Assembly: GCA_945833775.1 (NCBI GenBank)
Contig: CAMAGI010000006.1
Coordinates: 1 to 46,350 of the forward strand
Source of the DNA: an uncultured Lachnospiraceae bacterium
GTDB taxonomy: Bacteria > Bacillota > Clostridia > Lachnospirales > Lachnospiraceae
DNA length: 46,350 nt
Reading direction: 5' to 3'
Below are positions 7,899-16,254 of this stretch, piece after piece. The notes below the pieces were generated by a model, which was not told where the DNA came from, ran no database searches, and saw only the letters and a program-made list of their open reading frames with translations. The translations under genes and the position numbers were made by a program. How positions within the stretch are numbered: the stretch's first letter is position 1; every line of letters starts with the position of its first letter.

Positions 7899-9563
7899 AT
7901 GAGAAAGAAAACGAGTAGACTGGTTGCTTTATTGATGGCAGCCTCCGTGATGGCAACAGCATTTACGGGCTGTTCCGGTTCCACATCGGAGAGCAGCTCA
8001 ACGAGTGCAAGTGCACAGGGTTCTGAAGCAGCTCAGACAACGGGAGAAGCTTCCCGGGAATTTAAAATGGCCTTCTCGGGGGATATCGTATCTTTTGATC
8101 CTGCCTATGGCTACGACGGAATCACGTGCAAGATTCAGCCTCAGGTTCTGGAGACTTTACTTACATTTGACGCAGACAATCAGCTTCAGTGCCAGCTGCT
8201 GGAAAGCTGGGAACAGACGGACGAGCTTACTTATGTGTACAAAGTAAGGGATGATATTCTCTTCTCAGATGGTAATCCCATGACCATGGAGGATGTGCTG
8301 TTTTCGATAGAGCACCATCGGGATCCCGAGGTTGCCTCTTATCTCGCCTGGATGCTGGAAGGTGTTGATACCATGGAACAGACCGGTGACTGGGAGTTTA
8401 CGGTAAAACTGAAGGAAGCGAATGCGTGTTTCCAATATGTGTTTGCAACATCCGCCGGCATGGTATTTGAAAAGAGCTTCTATGAGGAAGATCCGGATTC
8501 CTTTGGCGAACCTGACAGAGGCGTTGTTGCAACGGGTGCATTCAAATTCGACAGCTGGACTTCCGGCTCAGAGATTGTTCTGAGCAAGAACGAGAATTAT
8601 CGCGATGCAGACAGTGTGGAGTGGGATAAAGTAAAGTTTGAGATCATCACCGAGGATTTGACCATGGTAAATGCATTGAACTCCGGACAGGTTGATATGA
8701 TCTTCGATCCCTCACTGGATGTCATGAGTGAGGTTGAGAACAACGAAGCGCTGGATATGCAGCTGGTCGACACGTTGGGGTCCGTATTTCTGGCGTACAA
8801 CTGCCAGAGTGAATACTTTGATGATGTCAATGTCAGAAAGGCAGTAACCTATGCAATTGACACAAGCAGTCTGGTAGAGGGTGTCCTCTATGGTTATGGC
8901 GGTGAGACGAAAGTCACTCCGGTGAATTCTTCTCTCTGGGCAGGAGATTATGAAGGTTGGAAAAATCAATACGAGAATGAATTGATTGACTATAGTTTTG
9001 ATTTGGAAAAGGCAAAAGAGTACCTGGCAGCCTCCGACTATCCCGATGGATTCAGTTGCACCGTGGTTACCCGGAATGACAGCTCTACCTTTAAGACGGT
9101 CGCATTGATCATTCAGGCGAGTCTTGCGCAGATCGGCATCAACGTGACCATCGAAGAAGTTTCTTATGATGAATGGGCTTCTGCAGCGTTCAACCACGCG
9201 ATGGCAGACGGATCTGCGTATGATATGATTCTCTACGAGTGGTATCCCGATTACCCGGATGCTTCCGGATATCTCGAGCCGGTGTTCGGTTCCGTGGGGT
9301 GCGCCGTGGGCGGCTCAAACTACGCGATGTATTCCAACAGCGAATTTGACGAACTGATCTCTGCGGAATTGACCGCAACGGACAATGCAACCAGACAGGA
9401 ACTGATGCGTAAAGCCAATGCCATTCTCAACGATGAGGTTCCCGCGGATTTCCTGTATCTGATCCTGAGTAAATTTATTTATGAGAAGAAATTGGATGTA
9501 CCTACGATCAGCTCCGGTATTTCCCTGTGGGGCTTCTACGTCAAGAATATCCATACAAAATAG
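7899..9563 (+). CDS. Peptide/nickel-type ABC transporter substrate-binding lipoprotein
   Basis: A 554-residue extracellular solute-binding protein of family 5 (DppA/OppA-like). A signal peptide with basic N-terminus (MRKKTSR) and hydrophobic core ends at a lipobox, with Cys25 in AFTGC as the lipidation site. A Ser/Thr/Ala/Gly-rich linker to about residue 50 precedes the folded domain. Residues LLESWEQ..LTYVYKVRDDILFSDGNPMT are typical of the family. The ATG at 7899 is chosen for its AAAGGAGG site and signal peptide; the longer reading frame from 7812 runs through the leader hairpin. It heads an operon of aminotransferase, two permeases and two ATPases. The ligand may be a peptide or another amino compound. 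Confidence 0.95.
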   Translation: MRKKTSRLVALLMAASVMATAFTGCSGSTSESSSTSASAQGSEAAQTTGEASREFKMAFSGDIVSFDPAYGYDGITCKIQPQVLETLLTFDADNQLQCQLLESWEQTDELTYVYKVRDDILFSDGNPMTMEDVLFSIEHHRDPEVASYLAWMLEGVDTMEQTGDWEFTVKLKEANACFQYVFATSAGMVFEKSFYEEDPDSFGEPDRGVVATGAFKFDSWTSGSEIVLSKNENYRDADSVEWDKVKFEIITEDLTMVNALNSGQVDMIFDPSLDVMSEVENNEALDMQLVDTLGSVFLAYNCQSEYFDDVNVRKAVTYAIDTSSLVEGVLYGYGGETKVTPVNSSLWAGDYEGWKNQYENELIDYSFDLEKAKEYLAASDYPDGFSCTVVTRNDSSTFKTVALIIQASLAQIGINVTIEEVSYDEWASAAFNHAMADGSAYDMILYEWYPDYPDASGYLEPVFGSVGCAVGGSNYAMYSNSEFDELISAELTATDNATRQELMRKANAILNDEVPADFLYLILSKFIYEKKLDVPTISSGISLWGFYVKNIHTK

Positions 9564-9586
9564 CAGAAAGTGCAATGCATTATAGA

Positions 9587-9623
9587 ATGTATCAGGCAAG
9601 GGACAATACCTTGCCTGATACAT
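9587..9623 (+). promoter_or_regulatory. Intercistronic 15-bp stem-loop
   Basis: ATGTATCAGGCAAGG (9587-9601) pairs perfectly with CCTTGCCTGATACAT (9609-9623) around a 7-base loop, and no T-tract follows. It lies between the lipoprotein and aminotransferase genes. Stem-loops at this point in ABC operons commonly protect the upstream message or partly block read-through, giving excess binding protein. Confidence 0.85.
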
Positions 9624-9656
9624 CCGTATTCAAATCGTAATAGTGAGATGAGTGCA

Positions 9657-10967
9657 ATGGAAAAGTACAATACACAAAAGTCAGAGCAATTGTATCGTGA
9701 TCTGAAGGAAGTTTTGCTGGATGGAGTTGCGAGCTCCTTTCACAGAGCTGCGGGAGAGGAATACCCGGTGGCTATGAGCCATGCAAAGGGACCTTATATG
9801 TATGATGTGGACGGAAATGAATACATCGATTATGTAAACGGCCTTGGGCCGGTTATTCTGGGGTATTCGAACGACGGATGGAATGAAGCCATCGCACGGC
9901 AATTAAAGCAGGGAGCCCATTTTGCAGCACCGACAGAAAGCCTGCTGACACTTGCGCGACATCTGGTACGGGATATTCCCTGTGCCGAGATGGTAAGCTT
10001 TCAGAATTCCGGTACGGAAGTGAATCTGTTCGCATTCCGGGTAGCAAGAGCTTATACGGGGAAAAAGGTTATCATAAAGTTTGAAGGTCAGTACCATGGC
10101 TGGGCAGACGAAGAAAAGATATCCATTGACGCTAATTCGGTAGAAGAGTTGGGGGACTACAATCACCCCAACAAGATTATCCATAATCCCGGACAGCCCG
10201 GGGAGAGCACGGACAATATTTGTGTACTCCCGTGGAACGATGCGGATATTGTTGAGAAAACCCTGCAGGAGCGGGATGATATCGCTGCGATTATCATGGA
10301 ACCTTTCATGTGCGATTCGGGTCCCATTAATCCTCAGAAGGATTACTTAAAAAGAGTCAGAGAGTCTGCTACAAGGCATCATGTTGTACTGATCTTTGAC
10401 GAGGTCATCACCGGTTTTCATATGGCCCTAGGGGGAGCCCAGGAGTACTACGGTGTGACACCGGATCTTGCAACCTTTGCCAAGGCGCTTAAAGCGGGAT
10501 TTCCGATGGCGGTCTGTGCCGGCAAAAGTAAGATCATGCAGTGTGGAGTACATGCATCCGGTACATTTAATGGAAATGCCCTTGCCACGGCAGCAGCCCT
10601 CTATACCCTAGAACAGTTGGAAAACCCGGAAGTTTACAGGCGGTTTGACGAGCTGGGAACGATGTTGAGCGAAGGAATTAATCGTGTCGCCGAAAAATAT
10701 CGGATACCGGTGTTTACGGATCACGCGGGAGCAATCTGTACCATGCTTTTCGGAGCAAAGAGGGGCATGTATGACTTCAGAGACTGTCTGCAACATCTGG
10801 ATTATGAGTTCTACGAAAAGGTTGTGACTCTCTCTAAGGCTTATGGACTGCGGCTGACCCCTAAGAGAGGCCGAATGTACTTGTCAACAGCACATACAGA
10901 AAAGGAAATTCGTAGAACCATCGAGATTTTAGACGTTGTGTTTGCGGAACTGACACAGGAAAAATAA
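9657..10967 (+). CDS. Class III aminotransferase, glutamate-1-semialdehyde aminomutase-like
   Basis: A PLP-dependent enzyme of about 436 aa, related to glutamate-1-semialdehyde 2,1-aminomutase and omega-aminotransferases. Visible family features are YIDYVNGLGPVILGY near the N-terminus, QNSGTEVNLFAFRVARAYTGK, FEGQYHGW, the cofactor Asp in LIFDEVITGF, and the presumed Schiff-base Lys in FAKALKAGFP. The start is uncertain: ATG 9657 has a weak GAGATGAG upstream and ATG 9648 is also possible. The ATG-less extension to 9570 runs through the stem-loop and is unlikely. Its place between the binding protein and the permeases suggests it acts on the imported compound rather than in haem synthesis; no other haem gene is in the window. 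Confidence 0.88.
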   Translation: MEKYNTQKSEQLYRDLKEVLLDGVASSFHRAAGEEYPVAMSHAKGPYMYDVDGNEYIDYVNGLGPVILGYSNDGWNEAIARQLKQGAHFAAPTESLLTLARHLVRDIPCAEMVSFQNSGTEVNLFAFRVARAYTGKKVIIKFEGQYHGWADEEKISIDANSVEELGDYNHPNKIIHNPGQPGESTDNICVLPWNDADIVEKTLQERDDIAAIIMEPFMCDSGPINPQKDYLKRVRESATRHHVVLIFDEVITGFHMALGGAQEYYGVTPDLATFAKALKAGFPMAVCAGKSKIMQCGVHASGTFNGNALATAAALYTLEQLENPEVYRRFDELGTMLSEGINRVAEKYRIPVFTDHAGAICTMLFGAKRGMYDFRDCLQHLDYEFYEKVVTLSKAYGLRLTPKRGRMYLSTAHTEKEIRRTIEILDVVFAELTQEK

Positions 10968-10988
10968 CCATAGAAAGGCCGGGACGAT

Positions 10989-11927
10989 ATGGGTAAGTTT
11001 ATAGGAAAAAGAATCCTCCAGATGATCGTTGTATTATTTATTTCCAGTATCATTATATTCTTTATGGTTCGGCTGTCCGGGGTTGACCCGATCTCTGTTA
11101 TTCTGGGCGGTAAAGAAAGCTCCGAGGAGACCCGGCAGAGCGTTATACAGTCCTTCCATCTGGACAAATCGTATGTGGAGCAATACTTTATCTGGGTAAA
11201 CGGTATTCTGCACGGTAAGCTTGGTATGAGCTTTAAGTACCAGACGGATGTTTCGAATCTTCTTCCGGGGAGACTGAGCGTGACACTGGGACTGGTTTTT
11301 ATGTCCTCGTTGTTTGCGCTCATAATAGCGATACCTCTGGGCGTTGTCTGTGCGGTAAAGAAGGATGGGATCTTTGATAAAGCCTTGAATGTCTTTATCC
11401 TGATCTTGAATGGTTGCCCGGCATTTTTTACCAGCATACTGATGATTATTATTATTTCAAAGGTAAATCCGGGTTATCCCTTTGTCGGATCTTTCAGCAA
11501 TGTCAGGGAATACTTTCAGAGGCTGCTATTGCCGTCGATAGCACTGGGATTTACCATGATTGCTCTTGCTATGCGGGTGGTTCGTGCCAATATGATTGAA
11601 CAGATGAATGCTCCCTACACCATGACGGCAATTGCCAAGGGGTGTTCCACAACCCATCTGGTCATCAGTCATAATCTGAAAAACGCGGTTATTCCGGTTA
11701 TTTCTGTTGTGAGCATTCAGATAGGAAGTATGGTGGCAGGTGCAGTTTTGGTGGAAAATGTGTTTTCTCTCGGTGGACTTGGCACATTGCTGGTCAACTC
11801 GATTCAGAACAGTGATTATGCGGTTACCCAGTCCATCACCATGCTGTTAATTTTTCTATTTTTGGTGATTTCGACCGTGTCCGACATCCTGTATGCGGTG
11901 ATTGACCCCAGAATACGAATGGAATAG
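10989..11927 (+). CDS. Peptide/nickel-type ABC transporter permease (DppB-like)
   Basis: A 312-residue inner-membrane permease with about six helices. The N-terminus (RILQMIVVLFISSIIIFFMVRL) and the sequence GVDPI are typical of DppB/OppB proteins. The cytoplasmic EAA-type loop that contacts the ATPases is visible in YTMTAIAKGCSTTHLVISHNLKNA. GGGACG lies upstream of ATG 10989. It follows the aminotransferase by 21 bp, and the second permease starts 12 bp after its stop. Confidence 0.94.
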   Translation: MGKFIGKRILQMIVVLFISSIIIFFMVRLSGVDPISVILGGKESSEETRQSVIQSFHLDKSYVEQYFIWVNGILHGKLGMSFKYQTDVSNLLPGRLSVTLGLVFMSSLFALIIAIPLGVVCAVKKDGIFDKALNVFILILNGCPAFFTSILMIIIISKVNPGYPFVGSFSNVREYFQRLLLPSIALGFTMIALAMRVVRANMIEQMNAPYTMTAIAKGCSTTHLVISHNLKNAVIPVISVVSIQIGSMVAGAVLVENVFSLGGLGTLLVNSIQNSDYAVTQSITMLLIFLFLVISTVSDILYAVIDPRIRME

Positions 11928-11938
11928 AGGAAAAGCTT

Positions 11939-12850
11939 ATGAGATTACTGCGCAAGTTATTGGGTAAAAAGAAAGACAAATATAACGCCGGAAGATTTTT
12001 TACCGTCTCCACCACAATTTCTCTGGCGGTATTATTGATCATCATTGTCGGAATTTCACTGGCGGGAGTGATTGCTCCCTACGATCCGGATGAAGTGGAT
12101 ATTCTCAATATATTGAAGGATCCTTCAACAAAGCATCTGCTTGGAACCGATAAAGCCGGAAGAGATATTTTCTCCAGACTTTTGTATGGAGGGAGAACTT
12201 CGCTGCTTGGTGCGCTGGGAGTCGTCGGTGTATCGATTGTTGCGGGACTTCCGCTGGGCTTGTTCTCAGGGTATCACGGTGGCAAAATTGATACCATTCT
12301 GATGCGAATCTGTGATGTTATCATTTCGTTTCCGGCACTGCTTTTGGCATTTGTCTTTGTGGCAGCTTTCGGAAGAAGTCTGTTGAACGCGGTTTTTGCA
12401 CTGGGTATCTTCTATATTCCGATGCTGGCAAAACTGACAAGATCTCTGGTGCTGGTGGAGAAGGGAAAGACATATGTGGAGGCCGCTAAGGCAACCGGAT
12501 ATGGTGATTTTACCATTTTGTTTGTCCAGATTCTGCCCAATTGTATCCCTACGCTCCTGGTGCAGCTGACGCTGGATGTGGGGGCGGCAATTCTGGATCT
12601 GGCAGCTATGAGCTTCCTTGGTCTTGGCGTGCAGCCACCTACCTCCGACTGGGGTGTTATGTTGGAGGAAAGCAGAAGCTTTGTGACTTCCAAGCCGTTT
12701 ATGGCTCTGGCACCCGGCCTCATGATCATCCTTATTGTTGTAGCCCTGAACGTGTTCTCGGATGGTGTACAGGGATATTTGGACCATTCCAGAAGATCAC
12801 TCCCTTCCGTGAAAAAATTCAAAAAGAAATGGGGTATTGTACATGAGTGA
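11939..12850 (+). CDS. Peptide/nickel-type ABC transporter permease (DppC-like)
   Basis: A 303-residue second permease, partner of the DppB-like protein. Features are LAGVIAPYDPDEVD after the first helix, LLGTDKAGRDIFSRLLYGGRTSL (the DppC signature) and the EAA loop YVEAAKATGYGDFTILFVQILPN. GAGG precedes ATG 11939. Its last 8 bases overlap the start of the first ATPase gene, which points to translational coupling. Confidence 0.94.
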   Translation: MRLLRKLLGKKKDKYNAGRFFTVSTTISLAVLLIIIVGISLAGVIAPYDPDEVDILNILKDPSTKHLLGTDKAGRDIFSRLLYGGRTSLLGALGVVGVSIVAGLPLGLFSGYHGGKIDTILMRICDVIISFPALLLAFVFVAAFGRSLLNAVFALGIFYIPMLAKLTRSLVLVEKGKTYVEAAKATGYGDFTILFVQILPNCIPTLLVQLTLDVGAAILDLAAMSFLGLGVQPPTSDWGVMLEESRSFVTSKPFMALAPGLMIILIVVALNVFSDGVQGYLDHSRRSLPSVKKFKKKWGIVHE

Positions 12851-13823
12851 TTCATTGTTAAGTATTCAAGGATTGCAACTGGAATTAATCAGTATGTATG
12901 GCCTTATCTACGCAGTCCGAAATATCAATCTGGATGTTCAGAAGGGAACGATTCAAGGTATTGTGGGGGAATCCGGCTGTGGAAAATCCATGACCGCGAA
13001 ATCCATACTCCGGCTTCACGACGAGAAAAAAACAGAGTACCGCGGGCAGATCCTGTATGAGGGAGAAGATATACTAAAAATGACGAATCGAAGGCTTCAG
13101 ACGATTCGGGGCAAAGAAATTGCCATGATTTCCCAGGACCCGATGACGGCTCTCAATCCAATCAAAAGCATTGGAAAACAGATTGTCGAGATGATCCTGT
13201 TACATGAAAAAATGGCGAAGCAGGAGGCAAAGAAGAGAGCCGTGGAGCTGCTGGAAAAGGTGGGCATCCAGCCGGGAGCGGACCGCTATAACAGTTATCC
13301 CTTCGAAATGTCGGGGGGACAATTACAGAGAGTGTGTATCGCCATGGCGCTGGCCTGTAATCCAAAGCTTCTCATTGCGGATGAGCCCACAACAGCATTG
13401 GATGTGACAATGCAATCGCAGATTCTTGTACTGCTAAAAAAACTGCAGAGAGAACGAAACAGCTCGATATTGATCATCACGCACAATTTTGGTGTCGTCG
13501 CAGAAATCTGCGATACTGTTTCTGTGATGTACGCCGGACAGATTGTGGAGACGGGAAATGTACATGAGATCTTCAACCATCCGGTTCATCCGTATACGCA
13601 GGCGCTGATTTCCTGTATTCCCAAAGCCGGGGAGAGATCGACCAGGCTTACCAGTATCAAAGGTCAGCCACCGCAGTTGAATATCGATATTGTAGGATGT
13701 CCCTACGCAACCAGATGTCAGTATGCATCCGAAAAATGTTTTATGGACACACCGGTTTTACATCCGGTTTCTGAAGAACATCAATGCATGTGCTTCCGAT
13801 CGGAGGAATGGAGATTAAAATGA
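12843..13823 (+). CDS. Peptide-type ABC transporter ATPase (DppD/OppD-like)
   Basis: A 326-residue ATPase. Walker A is GESGCGKS, the signature is MSGGQLQRVCIA and Walker B is LLIADEPTTALD. A C-terminal region with CPYATRCQYASEKC matches the oligopeptide-transporter C-terminal domain, which in some relatives binds an iron-sulfur cluster. The ATG at 12843 has GGGG 8 bases upstream; a TTG at 12837 would add two residues. It overlaps the genes on both sides. Confidence 0.94.
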   Translation: MSDSLLSIQGLQLELISMYGLIYAVRNINLDVQKGTIQGIVGESGCGKSMTAKSILRLHDEKKTEYRGQILYEGEDILKMTNRRLQTIRGKEIAMISQDPMTALNPIKSIGKQIVEMILLHEKMAKQEAKKRAVELLEKVGIQPGADRYNSYPFEMSGGQLQRVCIAMALACNPKLLIADEPTTALDVTMQSQILVLLKKLQRERNSSILIITHNFGVVAEICDTVSVMYAGQIVETGNVHEIFNHPVHPYTQALISCIPKAGERSTRLTSIKGQPPQLNIDIVGCPYATRCQYASEKCFMDTPVLHPVSEEHQCMCFRSEEWRLK

Positions 13824-14764
13824 GTGATGTATTGATTGAGGTAAAGAATGTCAAGAAGTATTACCGGAAGGGAAAGAAGACATTAAAGGCCCTGGATCAG
13901 GTAAATATTGAGGTTTGGGATAACGAGATATTGGGTGTAGTTGGGGAATCCGGTTGCGGGAAATCCACACTGGGTCGCTGTATGATGAATTTGATTCAGC
14001 CTACGGAGGGAACGATTACACTCAATGGAAAGGATATATTTACTTTATCCAAAACGGAATTAAAGGAAATTCGTAAGAAAATCCAGATGGTTTTCCAGAA
14101 TCCGTTTTCTTCCTTCAATCCCAAGTATACTATCCGGAAAAATCTATCCATGGTGGCACGGTTCTATGGGATGAATTCCGCGGAAACCTCCAGGAGACTG
14201 GAAGAGTTACTGGAGGTTATCAGTCTTGACAAATCGGTATTAGGCAGAATGCCGACGGAGCTTTCCGGCGGACAATTGCAACGCCTTGCAATTGCAAGAG
14301 CGTTGATTTCCCGGCCGGAGATCATCATCGCGGATGAACCGGTGTCTGCGCTTGACGTATCGGTTCAGGCGCAGATTCTGAATCTGCTGCTGGATTTGAA
14401 ATCCAATTATCATCAGACAATGGTTTTCATTTCCCATGACTTGCCGGTGGTGGAACACATTTGCGACCGCGTCGTGGTCATGTATCTGGGAAGCGTGATG
14501 GAGATGGGAACGGTGGATGATTTGTTCTCCAACACAGCCCATCCCTATACGATGGCCCTGCTTGCCGCAAAACCGAGGGAAAATCCGGATGTTGTAAAGG
14601 AGGAGGCACAGCTGCAGGGAGACGTTCCGAATGCCCTGAATATGCCCTCCGGATGTAAGTTTCATACCCGATGCCCGAGAGCAAAAGAGGGATTGTGTGA
14701 TTGTGAAGTGCCGGCCCTAAAGGAGATCGCACAGGGGCACGTGGCAGCCTGCCATCTTGTATAG
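13820..14764 (+). CDS. Peptide-type ABC transporter ATPase (DppF/OppF-like)
   Basis: A 314-residue ATPase, partner of the DppD-like protein. Walker A is GESGCGKST, the signature is LSGGQLQRLAIA and Walker B is IIIADEPVSALD. The C-terminus has the transporter-specific CKFHTRCPRAKEGLCDCE. ATG 13820 overlaps the previous stop codon as ATGA and has GGAG 6 bases upstream; the longer frame from 13784 would start inside the previous gene without a site. Confidence 0.94.
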   Translation: MSDVLIEVKNVKKYYRKGKKTLKALDQVNIEVWDNEILGVVGESGCGKSTLGRCMMNLIQPTEGTITLNGKDIFTLSKTELKEIRKKIQMVFQNPFSSFNPKYTIRKNLSMVARFYGMNSAETSRRLEELLEVISLDKSVLGRMPTELSGGQLQRLAIARALISRPEIIIADEPVSALDVSVQAQILNLLLDLKSNYHQTMVFISHDLPVVEHICDRVVVMYLGSVMEMGTVDDLFSNTAHPYTMALLAAKPRENPDVVKEEAQLQGDVPNALNMPSGCKFHTRCPRAKEGLCDCEVPALKEIAQGHVAACHLV

Positions 14765-14801
14765 TAAAAAGGCGATGGATTTCGCAGAAACGAGGATAAG
14801 T

Positions 14802-15398
14802 ATGGACAATTATATCATTACAATTTCCAGACAGTTTGGTAGTCTGGGAAGACCGATTGCACAGGAAATGGCAAAGCTTTTGAACCTGGAGTATTACGAC
14901 AGATACATTGTGGGAAAGGCGGCATCCAATCTGGAGGTGGATGTATCGGAAATCGAGAGCGTGGAGGAATCTGCCACGCAGCGGTATAAAAATATGCGTT
15001 TTCCTTTTGCAAAACATACAACCGAAATGCAGGATACCATTTTTGAACAACAGAAGAAGATTATTCAGGAACTGGCGGACAAGGAATCTTGTATTATCGT
15101 TGGGCGCTGCTCGGACTACATACTGAGAAATTACAAGAATCACCTGAGTATCTATATCTATGCTCCTTATTATGAGCGGCTAAAGAATTGTATTGATACC
15201 CTTCAGCTCTCACCGGAGGATGCCAGGAAAACATTGGATGATGTGGATCGCACCAGAGAAGCGTACTATCAGCATTATGCAGGATGCTCCATGCAGGATA
15301 CGTCACTGAAATCGCTGATGGTTGACAGTTCTATTCTGGGAATAGAGGGCACTGCTCAGATGTTGGTGGAATTTGCAAAGAGAAGATTTCGCCTTTAA
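14802..15398 (+). CDS. Cytidylate kinase-like family protein
   Basis: A 198-residue protein of the cytidylate-kinase-like P-loop family found in many Firmicutes. The N-terminus IITISRQFGSLGRPIAQEMAK replaces the normal GxxGxGKS loop with a degenerate one, followed by LEYYDRYIV and later CIIVGRCSDYIL, all typical of the family. True CMP kinase activity is therefore doubtful and the family's substrate is not established. ATG 14802 has ACGAGG upstream. It starts 37 bp after the OppF-like ATPase and ends at a terminator, so it is probably the last gene of the transport operon. Confidence 0.85.
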   Translation: MDNYIITISRQFGSLGRPIAQEMAKLLNLEYYDRYIVGKAASNLEVDVSEIESVEESATQRYKNMRFPFAKHTTEMQDTIFEQQKKIIQELADKESCIIVGRCSDYILRNYKNHLSIYIYAPYYERLKNCIDTLQLSPEDARKTLDDVDRTREAYYQHYAGCSMQDTSLKSLMVDSSILGIEGTAQMLVEFAKRRFRL

Positions 15399-15423
15399 TG
15401 CCTATGATAACTATTTCACGCAA

Positions 15424-15454
15424 AGCTCCCGACCTTCAACCGTCGGGGGCTTTT
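15424..15454 (+). terminator. Terminator at the end of the peptide ABC operon
   Basis: AGCTCCCGAC (15424-15433) pairs with GTCGGGGGCT (15442-15451) with one G-U pair and an 8-base loop, followed by a short T-tract (15451-15454). Confidence 0.75.
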
Positions 15455-15462
15455 CCTGTCAA

Positions 15463-15502
15463 CGTTCAAATGCTTGACATTTCGAACGCGGAATGATTAA
15501 AT
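15463..15502 (+). promoter_or_regulatory. ECF operon promoter with overlapping inverted repeat
   Basis: TTGACA (15474-15479) and TTAAAT (15497-15502) have a 17-bp spacer. An imperfect palindrome, CGTTCAAATG (15463-15472) and CATTTCGAACG (15478-15488), overlaps the -35 box, as expected for a repressor site. A weak 7-bp hairpin (about 15513-15537) precedes the ribosome binding site. No known riboswitch fold was recognised. Confidence 0.6.
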
Positions 15503-15555
15503 CAAATATGAGGGCGGACATTGTGGATGGTCTGCCGAACAAAGGAGGAGATACT

Positions 15556-16125
15556 ATGAGTAAATCAAAGTTTTCTGTTAAGACAATTGTTGCAATCGGC
15601 ATTGGCGCAGCGCTGTTTTTTGTGATGGCCCGTTACCTTTCCATTCCCAGTCCGATTCCCAACACGACCTTCGGTATTCAGTACAGTGTGGCTGCATTTA
15701 TGACCGTGTTGTACGGACCGGTTGCCGGTATGCTGATCGCTTTTATCGGTCACATGCTCAATGATATGGCAGCAGGCTGGGGCGTATGGTGGAGCTGGGT
15801 TATCGCTTCCGGCGTGTTCGGTGTGCTGATGGGACTCGGTGTTCGCGGTATGAAGCTGGATGAAGGCGAGTTCGGTGTGAAGGATGCAATCCGCTTTAAC
15901 GTTGTCCAGATCGTAGCCCACTGCATCTGCTGGGGACTTGTGGCTCCCGTTCTGGATATTCTGATCTACAACGAACCCGTTGAGAAGATTTTCCTGCAGG
16001 GACTTGTAGGCGGCCTCGGCAACATCCTGGCAACTGCCATTGTAGGAACCATTCTCTGCTTTGCTTATGCAAAGGCGAAGCCGAAGAAGGGCTCTCTTAC
16101 CAAGGAAGATTCGACAGAGGAATAG
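15556..16125 (+). CDS. ECF transporter S component, UPF0397 family
   Basis: A 189-residue membrane protein that would capture the substrate for an energy-coupling-factor transporter. The family pattern TIVAIGIGAALFFVMARYLSIPSPIPNT is clear at the N-terminus, followed by about five helices, AGMLIAFIGHMLND and WWSWVIASGVFG. NCBI-style annotation often names this family a riboflavin transporter component, but no flavin riboswitch or pathway gene supports that here, so the substrate is left open. ATG 15556 has AAAGGAGGAG upstream; an upstream in-frame ATG at 15493 lies over the promoter. The fused ATPase and T component follow, completing one transporter. Confidence 0.9.
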   Translation: MSKSKFSVKTIVAIGIGAALFFVMARYLSIPSPIPNTTFGIQYSVAAFMTVLYGPVAGMLIAFIGHMLNDMAAGWGVWWSWVIASGVFGVLMGLGVRGMKLDEGEFGVKDAIRFNVVQIVAHCICWGLVAPVLDILIYNEPVEKIFLQGLVGGLGNILATAIVGTILCFAYAKAKPKKGSLTKEDSTEE

Positions 16126-16154
16126 TTTCCGATACAAAGAGAAAACGGTACATG

Positions 16155-16182
16155 GAAAAGGACAGCTTTGCCTGTCCTTTTC
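16155..16182 (+). terminator. Hairpin between ECF S and A genes
   Basis: GAAAAGGACAG (16155-16165) pairs perfectly with CTGTCCTTTTC (16172-16182) around a 6-base loop. The T residues lie in the stem rather than after it, so partial termination or mRNA processing is more likely than full termination. Confidence 0.65.
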
Positions 16183-16190
16183 TGGTGTAG

Positions 16191-16211
16191 TGCGTCTAAG
16201 GACGCATATTT
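16191..16211 (+). promoter_or_regulatory. Second small hairpin before the ECF ATPase gene
   Basis: TGCGTC (16191-16196) pairs with GACGCA (16201-16206) around TAAG, followed by TATTTTA. It lies just after the preceding hairpin, about 45 bases before the ATPase start. Confidence 0.45.
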
Positions 16212-16254
16212 TATGGAAGAAAACAATGATATTCAGAATAGGAAAAGAACGTTT

